64,000 bases of DNA from DATARR01 sp044868005 (GCA_044868005.1 JBIOVX010000188.1:80564-144563); one strand, 5' to 3'; shown: positions 24,393 to 34,348, numbered from the stretch's first letter. Notes: generated by a model not told the origin, from the letters alone. Numbers and translations: made by a program.

Positions 24393-26675
24393 TCACCTCG
24401 GCGCCCCCGGCGTCTCGATGCGCAGACGGCCATCCTCTCGGAAGCGCACCAGGATCTCACCGCTGCGGTCCGTCCGCAAGATACGGGCTCCATGCTCCTC
24501 CAGACGCTCGACGACGTCGGGCGCGGGATGGTGATAGAGGTTGTTGACGCCGGCCGAGATCAAGGCCAGACGCGGCGTGGCCGCCTTCAGGAACGTGGCG
24601 GTGGACGAGGTCCGGCTGCCATGGTGCGCGACCTTCAGGATGTCCGTGCGCAGGGATCCGGCACAGCACTCGGCCAGATGGTGCTCGGCCCAGCTCTCGA
24701 TGTCGCCGGTGAGCAGGACGCGCCGGCGATAGACCTCGGCGAGGAGCACGAGCGAGCGCTCGTTCACCTCGTGCCGGTCGTCCGCCTCGGGATGGAGGAC
24801 GGCGAGGCGCCAGCGGCCGAGCGCCATCCTCTGCCCTTTGGCGAGCAGGCGCGTGCGGACGCCGGGAATCGTCAGCAGGCGTCCGGCGCAACCCGAAAGG
24901 TCCCAGCCCGGCGCCGTCCAGACCTCGTCGACAGGGAGATAGGCGGCGATGTCCACGAGGCCGGCGCAATGATCGCGGTCGGGATGCGTCATGACGAGAG
25001 CGTCCAGCCGGCGCACGCCTTCCGCCAGCAAGGCCGGCAGGAGAACCCGCCCGCCGAGATCGCCGTTGAGCCAGCCGCCGCCATCCACGAGGATGGCGCG
25101 GCCGCCATCGCGCAGGAGGATGGAGTCGCCCTGTCCGACATCGATCATCGCCAACTCGGGATCGCGCCTGGCGGCGGCCGGCCAGCCCGCGGCGGCGCAG
25201 ACGCCCAGACAGGCCGCGACTACGGCGAGTGCCGCGAGGCTCCTCCGCGCCGGCAGGAAGAGCAGCGCCGTGAGGGCCGCCGCCAGCAGCCAGGCGCCTG
25301 CCGGCGAGAGCACGGCCGGCAGTGGGAACCAGACTTCCGGCGGTGTTCGCGACGGCCAGGAGAACGGCGCCGCGAGCCAGTCCAGAGCCGGCAGCAGGGC
25401 GCCCGCGAGCGCAGGAGAGGCGAGAGCGATGGCCGTCCACAGCAGCGAAGCGATGAGGGCGAGGCCCGTCCACGGCACGGCCGGCAGGTTGAGCCACGGC
25501 GCCAGCGGCGAGAGGAGGTGGAACTTCGGCAGCGCCCAGGGAATCGTCGCGAGCTGCGCGCCGGCGCTCGCCGCCACCGGCCTGGCCAGCCAGGAGGGCA
25601 CGAAGCGGCTCCGCCAGCGCTCGGCGAGCGGCGGCGCGAGCAGCAGCAGGCCGGCGGTGGCCGCGGCGGTGAGCTGGAAGGCCGGCGAGAGCGCCGCGTC
25701 CGGTCGGTCCGCGAGGAGCAGGATCACCGCCCAGCCGAGAGCGTTGGCGGCGGCGGGAGGCCGCCTGGCGAGCAGAGCGGCCACGGCGAGCGAGGCCATT
25801 ACGGCGGAGCGCACCAGCGCCGGCAGTGGCCCCACCAGCAGCAGGTAGAGCAGGATCGAGGACAGCATCAAGGCCAGCCGCAGGTTGCGGTGCAGCCAGC
25901 CGGTGAGCAGCCAGACCGCGCCCGCGACAAGCGCCACGTGAACGCCCGAGACGGACATCAGGTGATAGACGCCGGTGACGCGCAAGCCGCGCTTCCACGG
26001 CAGGGGCAGGCGCGAGACGTCGCCCAGCACGAGAGCCCGCGCCAGCGCCTTGCCCTGGCGGCCGTCCGCGCTTTCGGGCCCCGCCTCGCGGTAGGCCCTC
26101 TCGAGCCGCAGACGGATGGCGCCGGAGAGGCGCGCCACGGCTCCCGGCGGACCCTCGAGCTCCATCAGGCTGCGGCTCTTCACCCGCAGCCGCCAGGGAC
26201 CGGGCGGCACCGGCGCGCGGTTGGCGAAGCCGGACGAGCGGGTCACATAACCTTTAACGCACAAGGTGGAGCCAAACGTTGGTGGCGGCTCCTCGGGATC
26301 GGGCAGGTGGAGGATCACCTCGAGCATCGGCGTCTCCACCCGGTCGCCCTGACGCAGCCGCAAGACCCGCGACGGTGCCGACCAGCCTTCTTCATCTTCG
26401 ATCCAGTGCCCGGCCACCTGCACGACGGCGGTGACCGGGCTCTCCAGATCGAGCGAGTCGAGCGGCTTCGCCGGCAGGCCGAGCCGCACCGCCGCGGTGA
26501 GCAGCCCGAAGCTCAGAAAGGCGAGGGCCGTGCCCGTCCGCCGTCCCAGCGCCAGACCGAGAAGGCCCAGTGCCGCGAGCAGCGAGACCGGCAGGTAGAA
26601 AGCCTGAAAAGCCAGGAGGACACCGGCGGCGAAAGCGCCGGCCGGCAGGAGCATGGGAGCATGGCGGAGGTCCAT
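24393..26675 (-). CDS. comEC: ComEC/Rec2-family DNA uptake channel
   Basis: This 760-residue protein moves single-stranded DNA across the inner membrane during natural transformation. The N-terminal OB-like DUF4131 region is followed by the competence domain with many helices; LMSVSGVHVALVAGAVWLL is its characteristic motif. The C-terminal metallo-beta-lactamase-like domain has IDVGQGDSILLRDG, MTHPDRDHCAGL and VAHHGSRTSS, with the metal ligands intact, which suggests the nuclease function is retained. The length is normal for Gram-negative ComEC. It lies 58 nt upstream of the ADOP gene in the same direction, but a functional link is not implied. Confidence 0.92.
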   Translation of the reverse strand: MDLRHAPMLLPAGAFAAGVLLAFQAFYLPVSLLAALGLLGLALGRRTGTALAFLSFGLLTAAVRLGLPAKPLDSLDLESPVTAVVQVAGHWIEDEEGWSAPSRVLRLRQGDRVETPMLEVILHLPDPEEPPPTFGSTLCVKGYVTRSSGFANRAPVPPGPWRLRVKSRSLMELEGPPGAVARLSGAIRLRLERAYREAGPESADGRQGKALARALVLGDVSRLPLPWKRGLRVTGVYHLMSVSGVHVALVAGAVWLLTGWLHRNLRLALMLSSILLYLLLVGPLPALVRSAVMASLAVAALLARRPPAAANALGWAVILLLADRPDAALSPAFQLTAAATAGLLLLAPPLAERWRSRFVPSWLARPVAASAGAQLATIPWALPKFHLLSPLAPWLNLPAVPWTGLALIASLLWTAIALASPALAGALLPALDWLAAPFSWPSRTPPEVWFPLPAVLSPAGAWLLAAALTALLFLPARRSLAALAVVAACLGVCAAAGWPAAARRDPELAMIDVGQGDSILLRDGGRAILVDGGGWLNGDLGGRVLLPALLAEGVRRLDALVMTHPDRDHCAGLVDIAAYLPVDEVWTAPGWDLSGCAGRLLTIPGVRTRLLAKGQRMALGRWRLAVLHPEADDRHEVNERSLVLLAEVYRRRVLLTGDIESWAEHHLAECCAGSLRTDILKVAHHGSRTSSTATFLKAATPRLALISAGVNNLYHHPAPDVVERLEEHGARILRTDRSGEILVRFREDGRLRIETPGAPR

Positions 26676-26749
26676 GCCCTATAAAGTCGGAAAAACCGGG
26701 TTTTATCGCTCAACTTTTTTCGCCGAGGCCGTTTCCGATCGGACGGATC

Positions 26750-27424
26750 TCACTGATCGGACGGATCTCCGATCTCCGCTTCCGGCGAGAACAGCGACAG
26801 CACCGGCAATCCCAACCGCCGGCGGAGGACCTGGCGGGCGAGGCGCACGCGGGAGTGCTCCACCTCGCCGGCGGGCAGGCGCTTGCCGAGGGAGGCGAGG
26901 GTCTTCTCCACCGCCGCGTCGATCTCGGCGCGGACCTCGTCGTCGAGGCTCTCCGATGCGGCATCGAGCATCTCCCGGTCGAGCGACGCGAGCTGCTCTT
27001 CCACCTCCTGGGGATCGCCGTCCAGGGCGGCGATGCGGACGGCGAGGGTCTCGCGTTCCGGTAGCTCGGCGGGGAGGGCGGCGGCGAGCGCGGCGAGACG
27101 CGGCCGTGCTTCGAAAGCCTCCGCGATCTCGGCGCGGCGGCCGGGCGCCGTCAGCTCGCGGACTTCCTCCCACGCCGCCTCGACGGCGGGAGCACAGTAG
27201 CGCAGGCTGGAGATCTTCCCCTTGGCGCCGCGCTCCTTGCGGCGGGCGAAGACCTCGGCCAGCGTACGCCTCACCAGCTCGAGGGGGACTCCCTCCTGGT
27301 GCCAGCGGCGAGCCACCTGCCAGTCCTTCGGCGAGAGCAGCAGCGGCGATCCCCGCAGCTCTACGAAGATCTCTTCGATGGCCTGAAAGTAGGCATGGTC
27401 GGAATCCTCAGCGGGTTCGCTCAT
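26750..27424 (-). CDS. Helical protein of unknown function
   Basis: This 224-residue protein is strongly helical and charged. The first 90 residues (YFQAIEEIFVELRG, LLSPKDWQVARRWHQEGVPL, SLRYCAPAVEAAWEEV) look like a compact winged or helical domain, with a tryptophan-rich segment that I have seen in conserved acidobacterial proteins without assigned role. The rest is Glu/Arg/Leu-rich helices. There are no membrane segments or catalytic motifs. It precedes comEC by 74 nt in the same direction, and the gap contains a short tandem GATCGGACGGATCTC repeat. Divergent from the propeller gene at 27520. Confidence 0.65.
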   Translation of the reverse strand: MSEPAEDSDHAYFQAIEEIFVELRGSPLLLSPKDWQVARRWHQEGVPLELVRRTLAEVFARRKERGAKGKISSLRYCAPAVEAAWEEVRELTAPGRRAEIAEAFEARPRLAALAAALPAELPERETLAVRIAALDGDPQEVEEQLASLDREMLDAASESLDDEVRAEIDAAVEKTLASLGKRLPAGEVEHSRVRLARQVLRRRLGLPVLSLFSPEAEIGDPSDQ

Positions 27425-27519
27425 GACGTTACAAAAAATTTACCTCTCCTTGATGCCGCCTTCTACAGGTGTCGTTGTACGATCGAATTCCCTTAGCCGG
27501 GCTCGAAAGGAGGTCTGGG

Positions 27520-28827
27520 ATGTTCAAGATCCTGACACGACCGGCCGCCGCTCTCCTCCTCATCTTGGCATCTTTCGCCGCCCTCGCGGCCGCCGCGCCG
27601 GAAGCCTCGCCCGAATGGCCCCAGTGGCGAGGCCCCAACCGGGACGACGTCGCCAGGGAGACGGGGCTGCTCGCCAGTTGGCCCCAGTCCGGCCCGCCGC
27701 TGGCCTGGAAGACGAGCGGCCTCGGCGGCGGCTTTTCGAGCGTGGCCATCTCCGGCGGCCGCATCTACACCATGGGCGACCGCCAGGGCAGCCAGCAGGT
27801 GGTGGCGATGAATCTCGCGGACGGCAAGATCGCCTGGACGGCGAAGATCGGTCCCGTCTGGGAGGACGAGTACGGCGGGCCGCGCGGGACCCCGACGGTC
27901 GACGGCGACCGGGTCTACGCGCTCGGCACCGAAGCGGACCTGGTCTGCCTGCAGGCGGCCACGGGGAAGGAAGTATGGCGGAAGAACTTGGCGCGCGACT
28001 TCGGCGGCCAGATGATGTCGAGCTGGAAGTGGAGCGAATCGCCCCTGGTGGACGGCGACCGGCTGATCGTGACGCCGGGGGTGGCCAACGCGATGCTGGT
28101 GGCCCTGGACAAGAAGACCGGCAAGGAGATCTGGCGCGCCGCGGCGCCGAATCTCGGCGGCCAGGGCGCGGACGGCGCCGGCTACTCCTCCGTGATGATC
28201 TCCAACGGCGGCGGCGTCAAGCAATACGTCCAGTTGACGGGCCGCGGGCTGGTCTCCGTGCGGGCGCAGGACGGCAAGTTCCTCTGGGGATACAACAAGA
28301 TCGCCAACGACGTGGCGAACATCCCGACGCCGATCGTCAGGAGCGATTACGTCTTCGCCTCGACCGGTTACCAGACGGGCAGCGCTCTGCTCAAGCTGAG
28401 CCGCGCCGGCGACGGCGTCAAGGCGCAGGAGGTCTATTTCCTGCCGGCCAGGACGCTGCAGAACCATCACGGCGGCCTCGTGCTGATCAACGACTACGTC
28501 TACGGCGGCCACGGGCACAACCGGGGCAATCCCATCTGCGTCGAGATGGCGACCGGCAAGGTGGCCTGGGGCGGCGAGGGTGCCGCGTCGGACCACGGCG
28601 GCTCCGGCTCCGCCGCCGTCACGGCCGCCGACGGCCACCTCTATTTCCGCTATCAGAACGGCCGCATGGTGCTGATCGAAGCTACGCCGCAGGGCTACCA
28701 CGTCAAGGGCGCGTTCTCGATCCCGAACGTCAGCCATCCGAGCTGGTCGCACCCGGTGGTCGCCGGGGGCAAGCTCTACCTGCGGGAGCAGGACAACCTG
28801 TACGTGTACAACGTGAAGCGCGGATGA
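27520..28827 (+). CDS. Secreted PQQ-like (BamB-type) beta-propeller protein
   Basis: This 435-residue protein has a signal peptide (ALLLILASFAALAAAA) and the opening motif WPQWRGPNRDDVARETGLL shared by all propellers in this window. Propeller blades are marked by repeats such as VVAMNLADGKIAWTAKIGP and LVALDKKTGKEIWRAAA. These bind no proven cofactor; the family includes scaffold proteins and quinoprotein-like folds, and no dehydrogenase active site is evident. The start is ATG 27520, preceded by AAAGGAGGT with ideal spacing; a GTG start at 27469 would put 17 residues before the signal peptide. It is the first gene of the plus-strand run that leads to the large cluster. Confidence 0.85.
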   Translation: MFKILTRPAAALLLILASFAALAAAAPEASPEWPQWRGPNRDDVARETGLLASWPQSGPPLAWKTSGLGGGFSSVAISGGRIYTMGDRQGSQQVVAMNLADGKIAWTAKIGPVWEDEYGGPRGTPTVDGDRVYALGTEADLVCLQAATGKEVWRKNLARDFGGQMMSSWKWSESPLVDGDRLIVTPGVANAMLVALDKKTGKEIWRAAAPNLGGQGADGAGYSSVMISNGGGVKQYVQLTGRGLVSVRAQDGKFLWGYNKIANDVANIPTPIVRSDYVFASTGYQTGSALLKLSRAGDGVKAQEVYFLPARTLQNHHGGLVLINDYVYGGHGHNRGNPICVEMATGKVAWGGEGAASDHGGSGSAAVTAADGHLYFRYQNGRMVLIEATPQGYHVKGAFSIPNVSHPSWSHPVVAGGKLYLREQDNLYVYNVKRG

Positions 28828-28898
28828 CCTGAAAGGGACGACAGAGACAGCAGGGACAGCAAGGACAAGAAAAGGCTCATCCGTGATAGTAGAGCCTT

Positions 28899-30350
28899 GT
28901 GTCCGACGTCTCCGCCCCTGTCGCGCCCGCGCCTGTCGCCGAGTCGGCCGCGCCGGACAGGAGCCGGTACGATCGTTCCATCACCGAGGGGCCGCTGCGC
29001 CGTGCGGTGTGGAAGATCGCCTGGCCCACCATGCTGACGAATGCCCTCGGCGGGCTGCAAGGCATGATCGATCACGCGCTGGTGGGGAATCTCGTCGGCT
29101 TCAAGGCCAACGCGGCGATTGGCGTCAGTTGGCAGATCCTGATCGTCGTCATCGTCTTCATCTCGTCGCTGTTCACCGGGATGAGCGTGCTCGTCGCGCG
29201 TTTCGCCGGCGCCGGCGAGGAGGACAAGGTCAACCGCACCGTCTACCAGGCGTTCCTGACCGCCGCCGCCATGTCGTTCGGCATCATGGCGCCGGTCGGC
29301 TACGTGCTGTCGCCGTGGCTGCTCGATCTGGTGAACGCCGCGCCCGCGGTGCAGGCGGAAGCGCTGCCGTTTCTGCGCATCATGTTCCTCTTCAGCGGCG
29401 GCATGCTGATGGTCTTCATGCTGAGCGGCGCCCTGCGCTCCGCCGGCGACGCACGGACCCCGATGGTTCTCGGCATCTCCATGACGGTGCTGAACCTCGT
29501 GCTCAACGTGGTGTTGATCCGCGGCCTGGGGCCGATCCCCGCCTTCGGCACCGCGGGCGCGGCGATCGGCACGGTGATCGCCTCCGGCCTGGTCGCCGTG
29601 TACGCTCTGGCGAAGCTCTGGACCGGCGGCTGGGTCGTCGCGTTCCCGCGCGGACAGGGGTTCGGCCCTGACTGGGCGATCATCAAGTCGCTCTTCCGCT
29701 TCGGACTGCCGACCGGCATTCAGGGCATCGCCATGAACGTCGGCGGCGTGCTGCTCCTCTCGTTCATCGGCTCACTGGCGCAGAGCGCGGCGGCGCAAGC
29801 GGCGTTCGCGGTCTCGTATACGCAGCTCTTCTCGCTCATCACGTGGACGTCGATGGGGCTGATGGGCGCCGCCGCCGCGATTGCGGGGCAGAACCTCGGC
29901 GCGGGCAAGCCGGACCGGGCGGGTCAGGCTGTTCACATCGCGGCGCGTTTCGGTCTGGCCGGCGCCGCATTCGTCGGCGTGTTCTTCTTTTTCTTCCCGC
30001 GGCACCTGCTGGCGGTCTTCGGCATGAACGAGCCCGTCGTGGTCGAGATCGGCGTGCAGCTCCTGCGCATCCTCAGCGTCTCGGGCCTGTTCATCGCCGT
30101 CGCTCTTACCTACACCGGCGGGCTGCAGGGAACCGGCGACACGAAGAGCCCGCTCTACATCTCGATCGTCTCGCAGATCGTCATACCGCTCGGCATCTGC
30201 TTCGTCATCCAGCAGACCGGCAGGCTGGATCCGATCGACATCTGGCTGGCCATCCTGGCGGGTCACGCGACGCGGTGCATCCTGAGCGTGGTGCGGTTCA
30301 ATCAGGGACGGTGGCGGGCGATCAGAGTGGACTTCGAGCGTTCGCGGTGA
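28899..30350 (+). CDS. MATE-family multidrug/metabolite efflux protein
   Basis: This 483-residue protein has twelve predicted membrane helices in two similar halves. MATE-type features: IAWPTMLTNALGGLQGMIDH in the first helix region, FRFGLPTGIQGIAMNVGG opening the second half, and FGMNEPVVVEIGVQLLRILS near the end. Such proteins export cationic drugs or metabolites in exchange for H+ or Na+. The start is GTG 28899 with only a weak ribosome-binding site. The 70 nt before it contain short GGACAGCA-type repeats. It is located between propeller genes, so it may export a product of the downstream cluster, but it is separated from it by a 180-nt gap and could be independent. Confidence 0.88.
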   Translation: MSDVSAPVAPAPVAESAAPDRSRYDRSITEGPLRRAVWKIAWPTMLTNALGGLQGMIDHALVGNLVGFKANAAIGVSWQILIVVIVFISSLFTGMSVLVARFAGAGEEDKVNRTVYQAFLTAAAMSFGIMAPVGYVLSPWLLDLVNAAPAVQAEALPFLRIMFLFSGGMLMVFMLSGALRSAGDARTPMVLGISMTVLNLVLNVVLIRGLGPIPAFGTAGAAIGTVIASGLVAVYALAKLWTGGWVVAFPRGQGFGPDWAIIKSLFRFGLPTGIQGIAMNVGGVLLLSFIGSLAQSAAAQAAFAVSYTQLFSLITWTSMGLMGAAAAIAGQNLGAGKPDRAGQAVHIAARFGLAGAAFVGVFFFFFPRHLLAVFGMNEPVVVEIGVQLLRILSVSGLFIAVALTYTGGLQGTGDTKSPLYISIVSQIVIPLGICFVIQQTGRLDPIDIWLAILAGHATRCILSVVRFNQGRWRAIRVDFERSR

Positions 30351-30530
30351 AGATCGTCCTCCTCGCCAGTAAAACCAGCAGATTGAAAAGTTTACCGATT
30401 TTTTACACGGAGCGCCCGAGCCAAGCAAGGGGTTGGGATAACATTCCGGCCGCGCCGACGTACCATGGACAGGCGGCCTCGCGCGCGTCCTGAAGAGGAT
30501 ATGTACGCGGCAGAACCCAAGGATCCCCGA

Positions 30531-32753
30531 ATGCGCTCGTCAAAAATCTCCGTCCTCTTCGTCCTATCCGTCGTCCTCTCCGCCCTTGTAGCCCGCCCTG
30601 TGGCGGCCGCCGAGTGGCCCGCCTGGCGAGGCCCTCACCAGGACGGCGTCTCGCCCGAGACCGGTCTGGTGTCGAAATGGTCTCCCGCGGGCGAGAACCT
30701 GGTCTGGCACGTCAAGGATCTGATGGGGCGCTCGACGCCGGTCGTCTTCGACGGCCGGGTGTGCGCCAACGGGCGGGCGGGGCAAGGCGTCGACATGCAC
30801 GAGGAGGTCGCCTGCTTCGACGCCGGGACCGGCAAGGAGCTGTGGCGGCGGCGCCTCGACGTCTACAACACGATGGTGCCCTACAACCGGGTGGGATGGG
30901 CGAGCGTCGTGGGCGATCCCGAGACGGGCAACCTCTACGCCTGCGGCGTGGGCGGCCTGCTGGTGGCCTTCGACCGCGCGGGCAAGGTAGCCTGGCAACG
31001 GTCGCTGACCGAGGAATTCGGCTTCTACTCGGGCTTCGGCGGACGGACGCACACGCCGATGATCGACGAGGACCGGCTAGTGCTCTCGTTCACCAATACG
31101 AGCTGGGGCGAGCAGGGGCCGCCGCGCACCCGCACCTTCGCCTTCGACAAGCGCACCGGCGCCATCCTCTGGGTCTCGACCCCCGGCGGCCAGCCGTACG
31201 ACCTCAACACACAGACGACGCCGGTGGCAGCGGTGATCAACGGCCAGCGCCTCCTCATCGAAGGCAACGCCGACGGCTGGGTCTACGCCATCAAGGCGCG
31301 CACGGGCGAGAAGGTGTGGGGCTTCCAGTTGACCAAGAGCGGCATCAACACCACCGTGGCCCTCAACGGCTCGGTGGTCTACGCCGCGCACAGCGAGGAG
31401 AACGTCGACACCGGAGTGATGGGCCGGGTGGTGGCGATCGACGCCACGGGCACGGGAGACATCACCAAGACCCATGAGCTGTGGCGGGCCGAGGAGCTGG
31501 GCGACGGCTTCCCCTCGCCGCTCTATCACGACGGCCGGCTGTACGTGGTGGACAACTCGGCCAATCTCTTCGTGCTGGACGCCAAGACCGGCCACCAGCT
31601 CTTCAAGCACAAGCTCGGCACGGTGGGCAAGGCCTCTCCCGTGTGGGCGGACGGCAAGATCTACGTGCCGGAGACGAACGGGCGGTTCCACATCCTCAAG
31701 CCGGGGACGGACGGGATCGAGGAGCTGGACATGGACGAGGTGTCGGTGGCCGAAGGCGCGGGCACCCGCTACGCCGAGATCTACGGCTCGCCCGCCGTCG
31801 CCTACGGACGGGTCTACTTCACCGCCGAGAGCGGGCTCTACTGCCTGGGAGACAAGGCGAAGCCGTTCAAGGTGACGAAGGACAAGCCGGTCGTGCTCGC
31901 CGAGGAGCCGGCGGCGAAGGGGGCTGCTCCGGCGGTCCTCCAAGTGGTGCCGGCCGAGGTGCTGATGGAGCCGGGGAAGGCCGTGCGCTTCACCGTCAAG
32001 GCCTTCGACGCCAAGGGCCGGCCGGTGCCGGCTCCGGCCGCCGTCGATTGGAGCCTCGCCGGGCTCGCCGGGACGATCGAAGGCGGCGCGCTGACGCCGC
32101 AGGCGGGGCGCGCCCAGGCGGGCAAGGTGGTGGCGAAGGGCGCCGGCCTGGAGGCCGCGGCCCGCGTGCGGGCGATCCCGCCCCTGCCGTGGAGCGAAGA
32201 CTTCTCCTCATACGAGGCCGACAAGAACCCGGCCTGGTGGGTGGGCGCCGGCACCAAATTCCTGGTGCGGGATGTGGGCGGCGAGAAGGTCCTGGTCAAA
32301 CCGCCGTCGAAGGCCGGCGTGCACCGCGCCGACGTCTACATGGGCCCGGCCGAGCTCGCGAACTACACGATCGAAGCGGATCTCCTGGGCACCGCCCAGG
32401 GGCGCCGCCGGCCGGACGCGGGTCTGATCAACAGCGGCTACACCATGGACCTGATGGGAGCCCATCAGAAGATCCAGGTCCGCTCGTGGGCCTCGGACCT
32501 GCGCCTGGAGAAGTCGGTCCCCTTCGCCTGGGACCCCGATGTCTGGTACACGATGAAGTTCCGCGTGGACCAGCAGTGGGACAAGTCCCTCGTTCGCGGC
32601 AAGGTGTGGAAGCGCGGCGATCCCGAGCCCGCGGAGTGGACGGTCACGGCCGAGGATCCCCATCCGATACGCCACGGGAGCCCGGGCCTCTACGGCTACT
32701 CCCCGGTGGACATCCAATATGACAACGTGAAGGTGACGGTGAACTCTCGATGA
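30531..32753 (+). CDS. Large secreted PQQ-like propeller with Ig-like and lectin-fold C-terminal domains
   Basis: This protein has about 740 residues from ATG 30531, chosen because the signal peptide (SVLFVLSVVLSALVARPVAA) begins there; in-frame ATGs at 30465 and 30501 lie upstream. After WPAWRGPHQDGVSPETGLV comes a seven- or eight-bladed BamB-like propeller to about residue 440. An Ig-like segment follows (VLQVVPAEVLMEPGKAVRFT), then a concanavalin/LamG-like sandwich (WSEDFSSYEADKNPAWWVGA onward). The C-terminal half could bind carbohydrate or another surface ligand. The gene overlaps the next propeller gene by four bases (ATGA). It is the first gene of the tightly coupled run to 52.8 kb. 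Confidence 0.85.
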   Translation: MRSSKISVLFVLSVVLSALVARPVAAAEWPAWRGPHQDGVSPETGLVSKWSPAGENLVWHVKDLMGRSTPVVFDGRVCANGRAGQGVDMHEEVACFDAGTGKELWRRRLDVYNTMVPYNRVGWASVVGDPETGNLYACGVGGLLVAFDRAGKVAWQRSLTEEFGFYSGFGGRTHTPMIDEDRLVLSFTNTSWGEQGPPRTRTFAFDKRTGAILWVSTPGGQPYDLNTQTTPVAAVINGQRLLIEGNADGWVYAIKARTGEKVWGFQLTKSGINTTVALNGSVVYAAHSEENVDTGVMGRVVAIDATGTGDITKTHELWRAEELGDGFPSPLYHDGRLYVVDNSANLFVLDAKTGHQLFKHKLGTVGKASPVWADGKIYVPETNGRFHILKPGTDGIEELDMDEVSVAEGAGTRYAEIYGSPAVAYGRVYFTAESGLYCLGDKAKPFKVTKDKPVVLAEEPAAKGAAPAVLQVVPAEVLMEPGKAVRFTVKAFDAKGRPVPAPAAVDWSLAGLAGTIEGGALTPQAGRAQAGKVVAKGAGLEAAARVRAIPPLPWSEDFSSYEADKNPAWWVGAGTKFLVRDVGGEKVLVKPPSKAGVHRADVYMGPAELANYTIEADLLGTAQGRRRPDAGLINSGYTMDLMGAHQKIQVRSWASDLRLEKSVPFAWDPDVWYTMKFRVDQQWDKSLVRGKVWKRGDPEPAEWTVTAEDPHPIRHGSPGLYGYSPVDIQYDNVKVTVNSR

Positions 32754-34348
32754 AAAGGATCAACCAAACGATCTGGGCCGCAGGGCTCCTTCTCGCCGGC
32801 GCCGCGATGCCCGCGCGGGGCGAGGTTTCCATGTTCGGCGGCGATCCCTCACGCAACATGGCGGACGACGCCAAGGGGCTGCCCACCAAGTTCGATCCCG
32901 CGAGCGGGCTCAACGTCAAGTGGGTGGCGACGATCGGCTCCCAGAGCTACGGCGGTCCCGTGGTCGGCGGCGGCAAGGTCTATGTCGGCACCAACAACGA
33001 AGGCCTGAAGAATCCCAAGCTCACCGGCGACCGTGGAGTGCTGATGGCCTTCGACGCAGCCGACGGCAAGCTCCTCTGGCAGGCCGCCTATCCGAAGCTT
33101 TCGGCAGGGCGGGTCAACGACTGGCCGCTCCAGGGCATCTGCTCGACGCCCGCCATCGAGGGGGACCGCCTCTACTACGTCTCGAACCGCGCCGAGGTGG
33201 TGTGCGCCGACACCGAGGGCTTCCGCGACAAGGAGAACGACGGCCCGGTGACGAACGAGGCGGAGACGAGCGACCTCGACCAGGACATGGTGTGGTCCTT
33301 CGACATGATCGGCGAGCTGGACGTCTTCCCTCACAACCTGGCGGCCGGCAATCCGCTGATCGTCGACGACGTCCTCTACACCGTCACCGCCAACGGCGTC
33401 GACGAGGGGCACATCAACATCCCTTCGCCGGCCGCGCCGAGCTTCATCGCGCTCGACAAGAAGACGGGCAAGCTCCTCTGGGAGAGCAGCCTTCCCGGCG
33501 AGAAGATCCTCCACGGCCAATGGTCGAACGCCTCCTATGGGGTGATCAAGGGCCGTCCCCAGGTCATCTTCGCCGGCGGCAACGGCTGGCTCTACTCCTT
33601 CGAGCCGAAGACGGGCAAGCTGCTGTGGAGCTTCGACTGCAATCCCAAGGATGCGGTGTGGAAGATCGGCGGCGCGGGCACCCGCAACTACATCATCGCG
33701 ACGCCGGTGATCTGGGAGGACAAGGTCTACATCGGCGTCGGCCAGGACCCCGAGCACGGCGAATCTCCCGGCCACCTGTGGGCGGTGGACGCGACGCTGG
33801 AGGGGGACATCACCGGCAAGGGGGTCGTCTGGCAGCGCAGCGGCGAGGACTTCCACCGCACGCTCTCCACGGTGGCGATCGACGGCGACGGCATCCTCTA
33901 CGCCGCCGACCTCTCGGGCCACCTGCACGCCCTCGACGCGCGCACCGGCCAGCTCTACTGGATGTACGACGTCTACGCGGCGATCTGGGGCTCGCCCTTC
34001 GTGGCCGACGGCAAGGTGTACCTCGGCGACGAGGACGGCGACGTGGTGGTGCTCAAGGCCGGCAAGAAGATGGAGGTCCTGCACGAGGTCAACATGGGGA
34101 GCTCGGTCTACACGACGCCGGTGGCCAAAGACGGGGTCCTCTACATCTCCACCCGTTCGAAGCTCTTCGCGTTCCAGGAGGGGGCGAGCAAGAAGCCGGA
34201 AGAAAATAAGCCGGCCAAGCCCTCCCAGCAGCAGGCGAAAGAAATGTCTTTCGTAGGGGCGGGGCTTGTCCCCGCCCAGGTAGGGGGACGTGAATCCAAA
34301 GAGGGCGGGGACAAGCCCCGCCCCTACGAAAAGCTCCCGCAGGAATGA
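32750..34348 (+). CDS. Secreted PQQ-like propeller with repeat-derived C-terminal tail
   Basis: In this 532-residue protein a signal peptide (IWAAGLLLAGAAMPARG) precedes a propeller with blade motifs such as LMAFDAADGKLLWQAAYP, FIALDKKTGKLLWESSLP and LHALDARTGQLYWMYDVY. Several blades carry acidic loops (NEAETSDLDQDMVWSFDM). The final 34 or so residues (FVGAGLVPAQ...GDKPRPYE) are encoded by a 27-bp inverted repeat of a dispersed family and are therefore a recent addition, not part of the fold. It overlaps the previous gene by four bases and is followed 7 nt later by the adenylating enzyme. It was probably once 500 residues or shorter. Confidence 0.85.
   Translation: MKRINQTIWAAGLLLAGAAMPARGEVSMFGGDPSRNMADDAKGLPTKFDPASGLNVKWVATIGSQSYGGPVVGGGKVYVGTNNEGLKNPKLTGDRGVLMAFDAADGKLLWQAAYPKLSAGRVNDWPLQGICSTPAIEGDRLYYVSNRAEVVCADTEGFRDKENDGPVTNEAETSDLDQDMVWSFDMIGELDVFPHNLAAGNPLIVDDVLYTVTANGVDEGHINIPSPAAPSFIALDKKTGKLLWESSLPGEKILHGQWSNASYGVIKGRPQVIFAGGNGWLYSFEPKTGKLLWSFDCNPKDAVWKIGGAGTRNYIIATPVIWEDKVYIGVGQDPEHGESPGHLWAVDATLEGDITGKGVVWQRSGEDFHRTLSTVAIDGDGILYAADLSGHLHALDARTGQLYWMYDVYAAIWGSPFVADGKVYLGDEDGDVVVLKAGKKMEVLHEVNMGSSVYTTPVAKDGVLYISTRSKLFAFQEGASKKPEENKPAKPSQQQAKEMSFVGAGLVPAQVGGRESKEGGDKPRPYEKLPQE
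34251..34329. repeat. 27-bp perfect inverted repeat inside a coding end
   Basis: TCGTAGGGGCGGGGCTTGTC plus seven bases (34251-34277) is the exact reverse complement of 34303-34329, with 25 nt between. It is translated in frame as the last residues of the propeller gene. The encoded peptides VGAGLVPA and GDKPRPYE are typical of a repeat seen scattered through many bacterial genomes. Confidence 0.92.
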
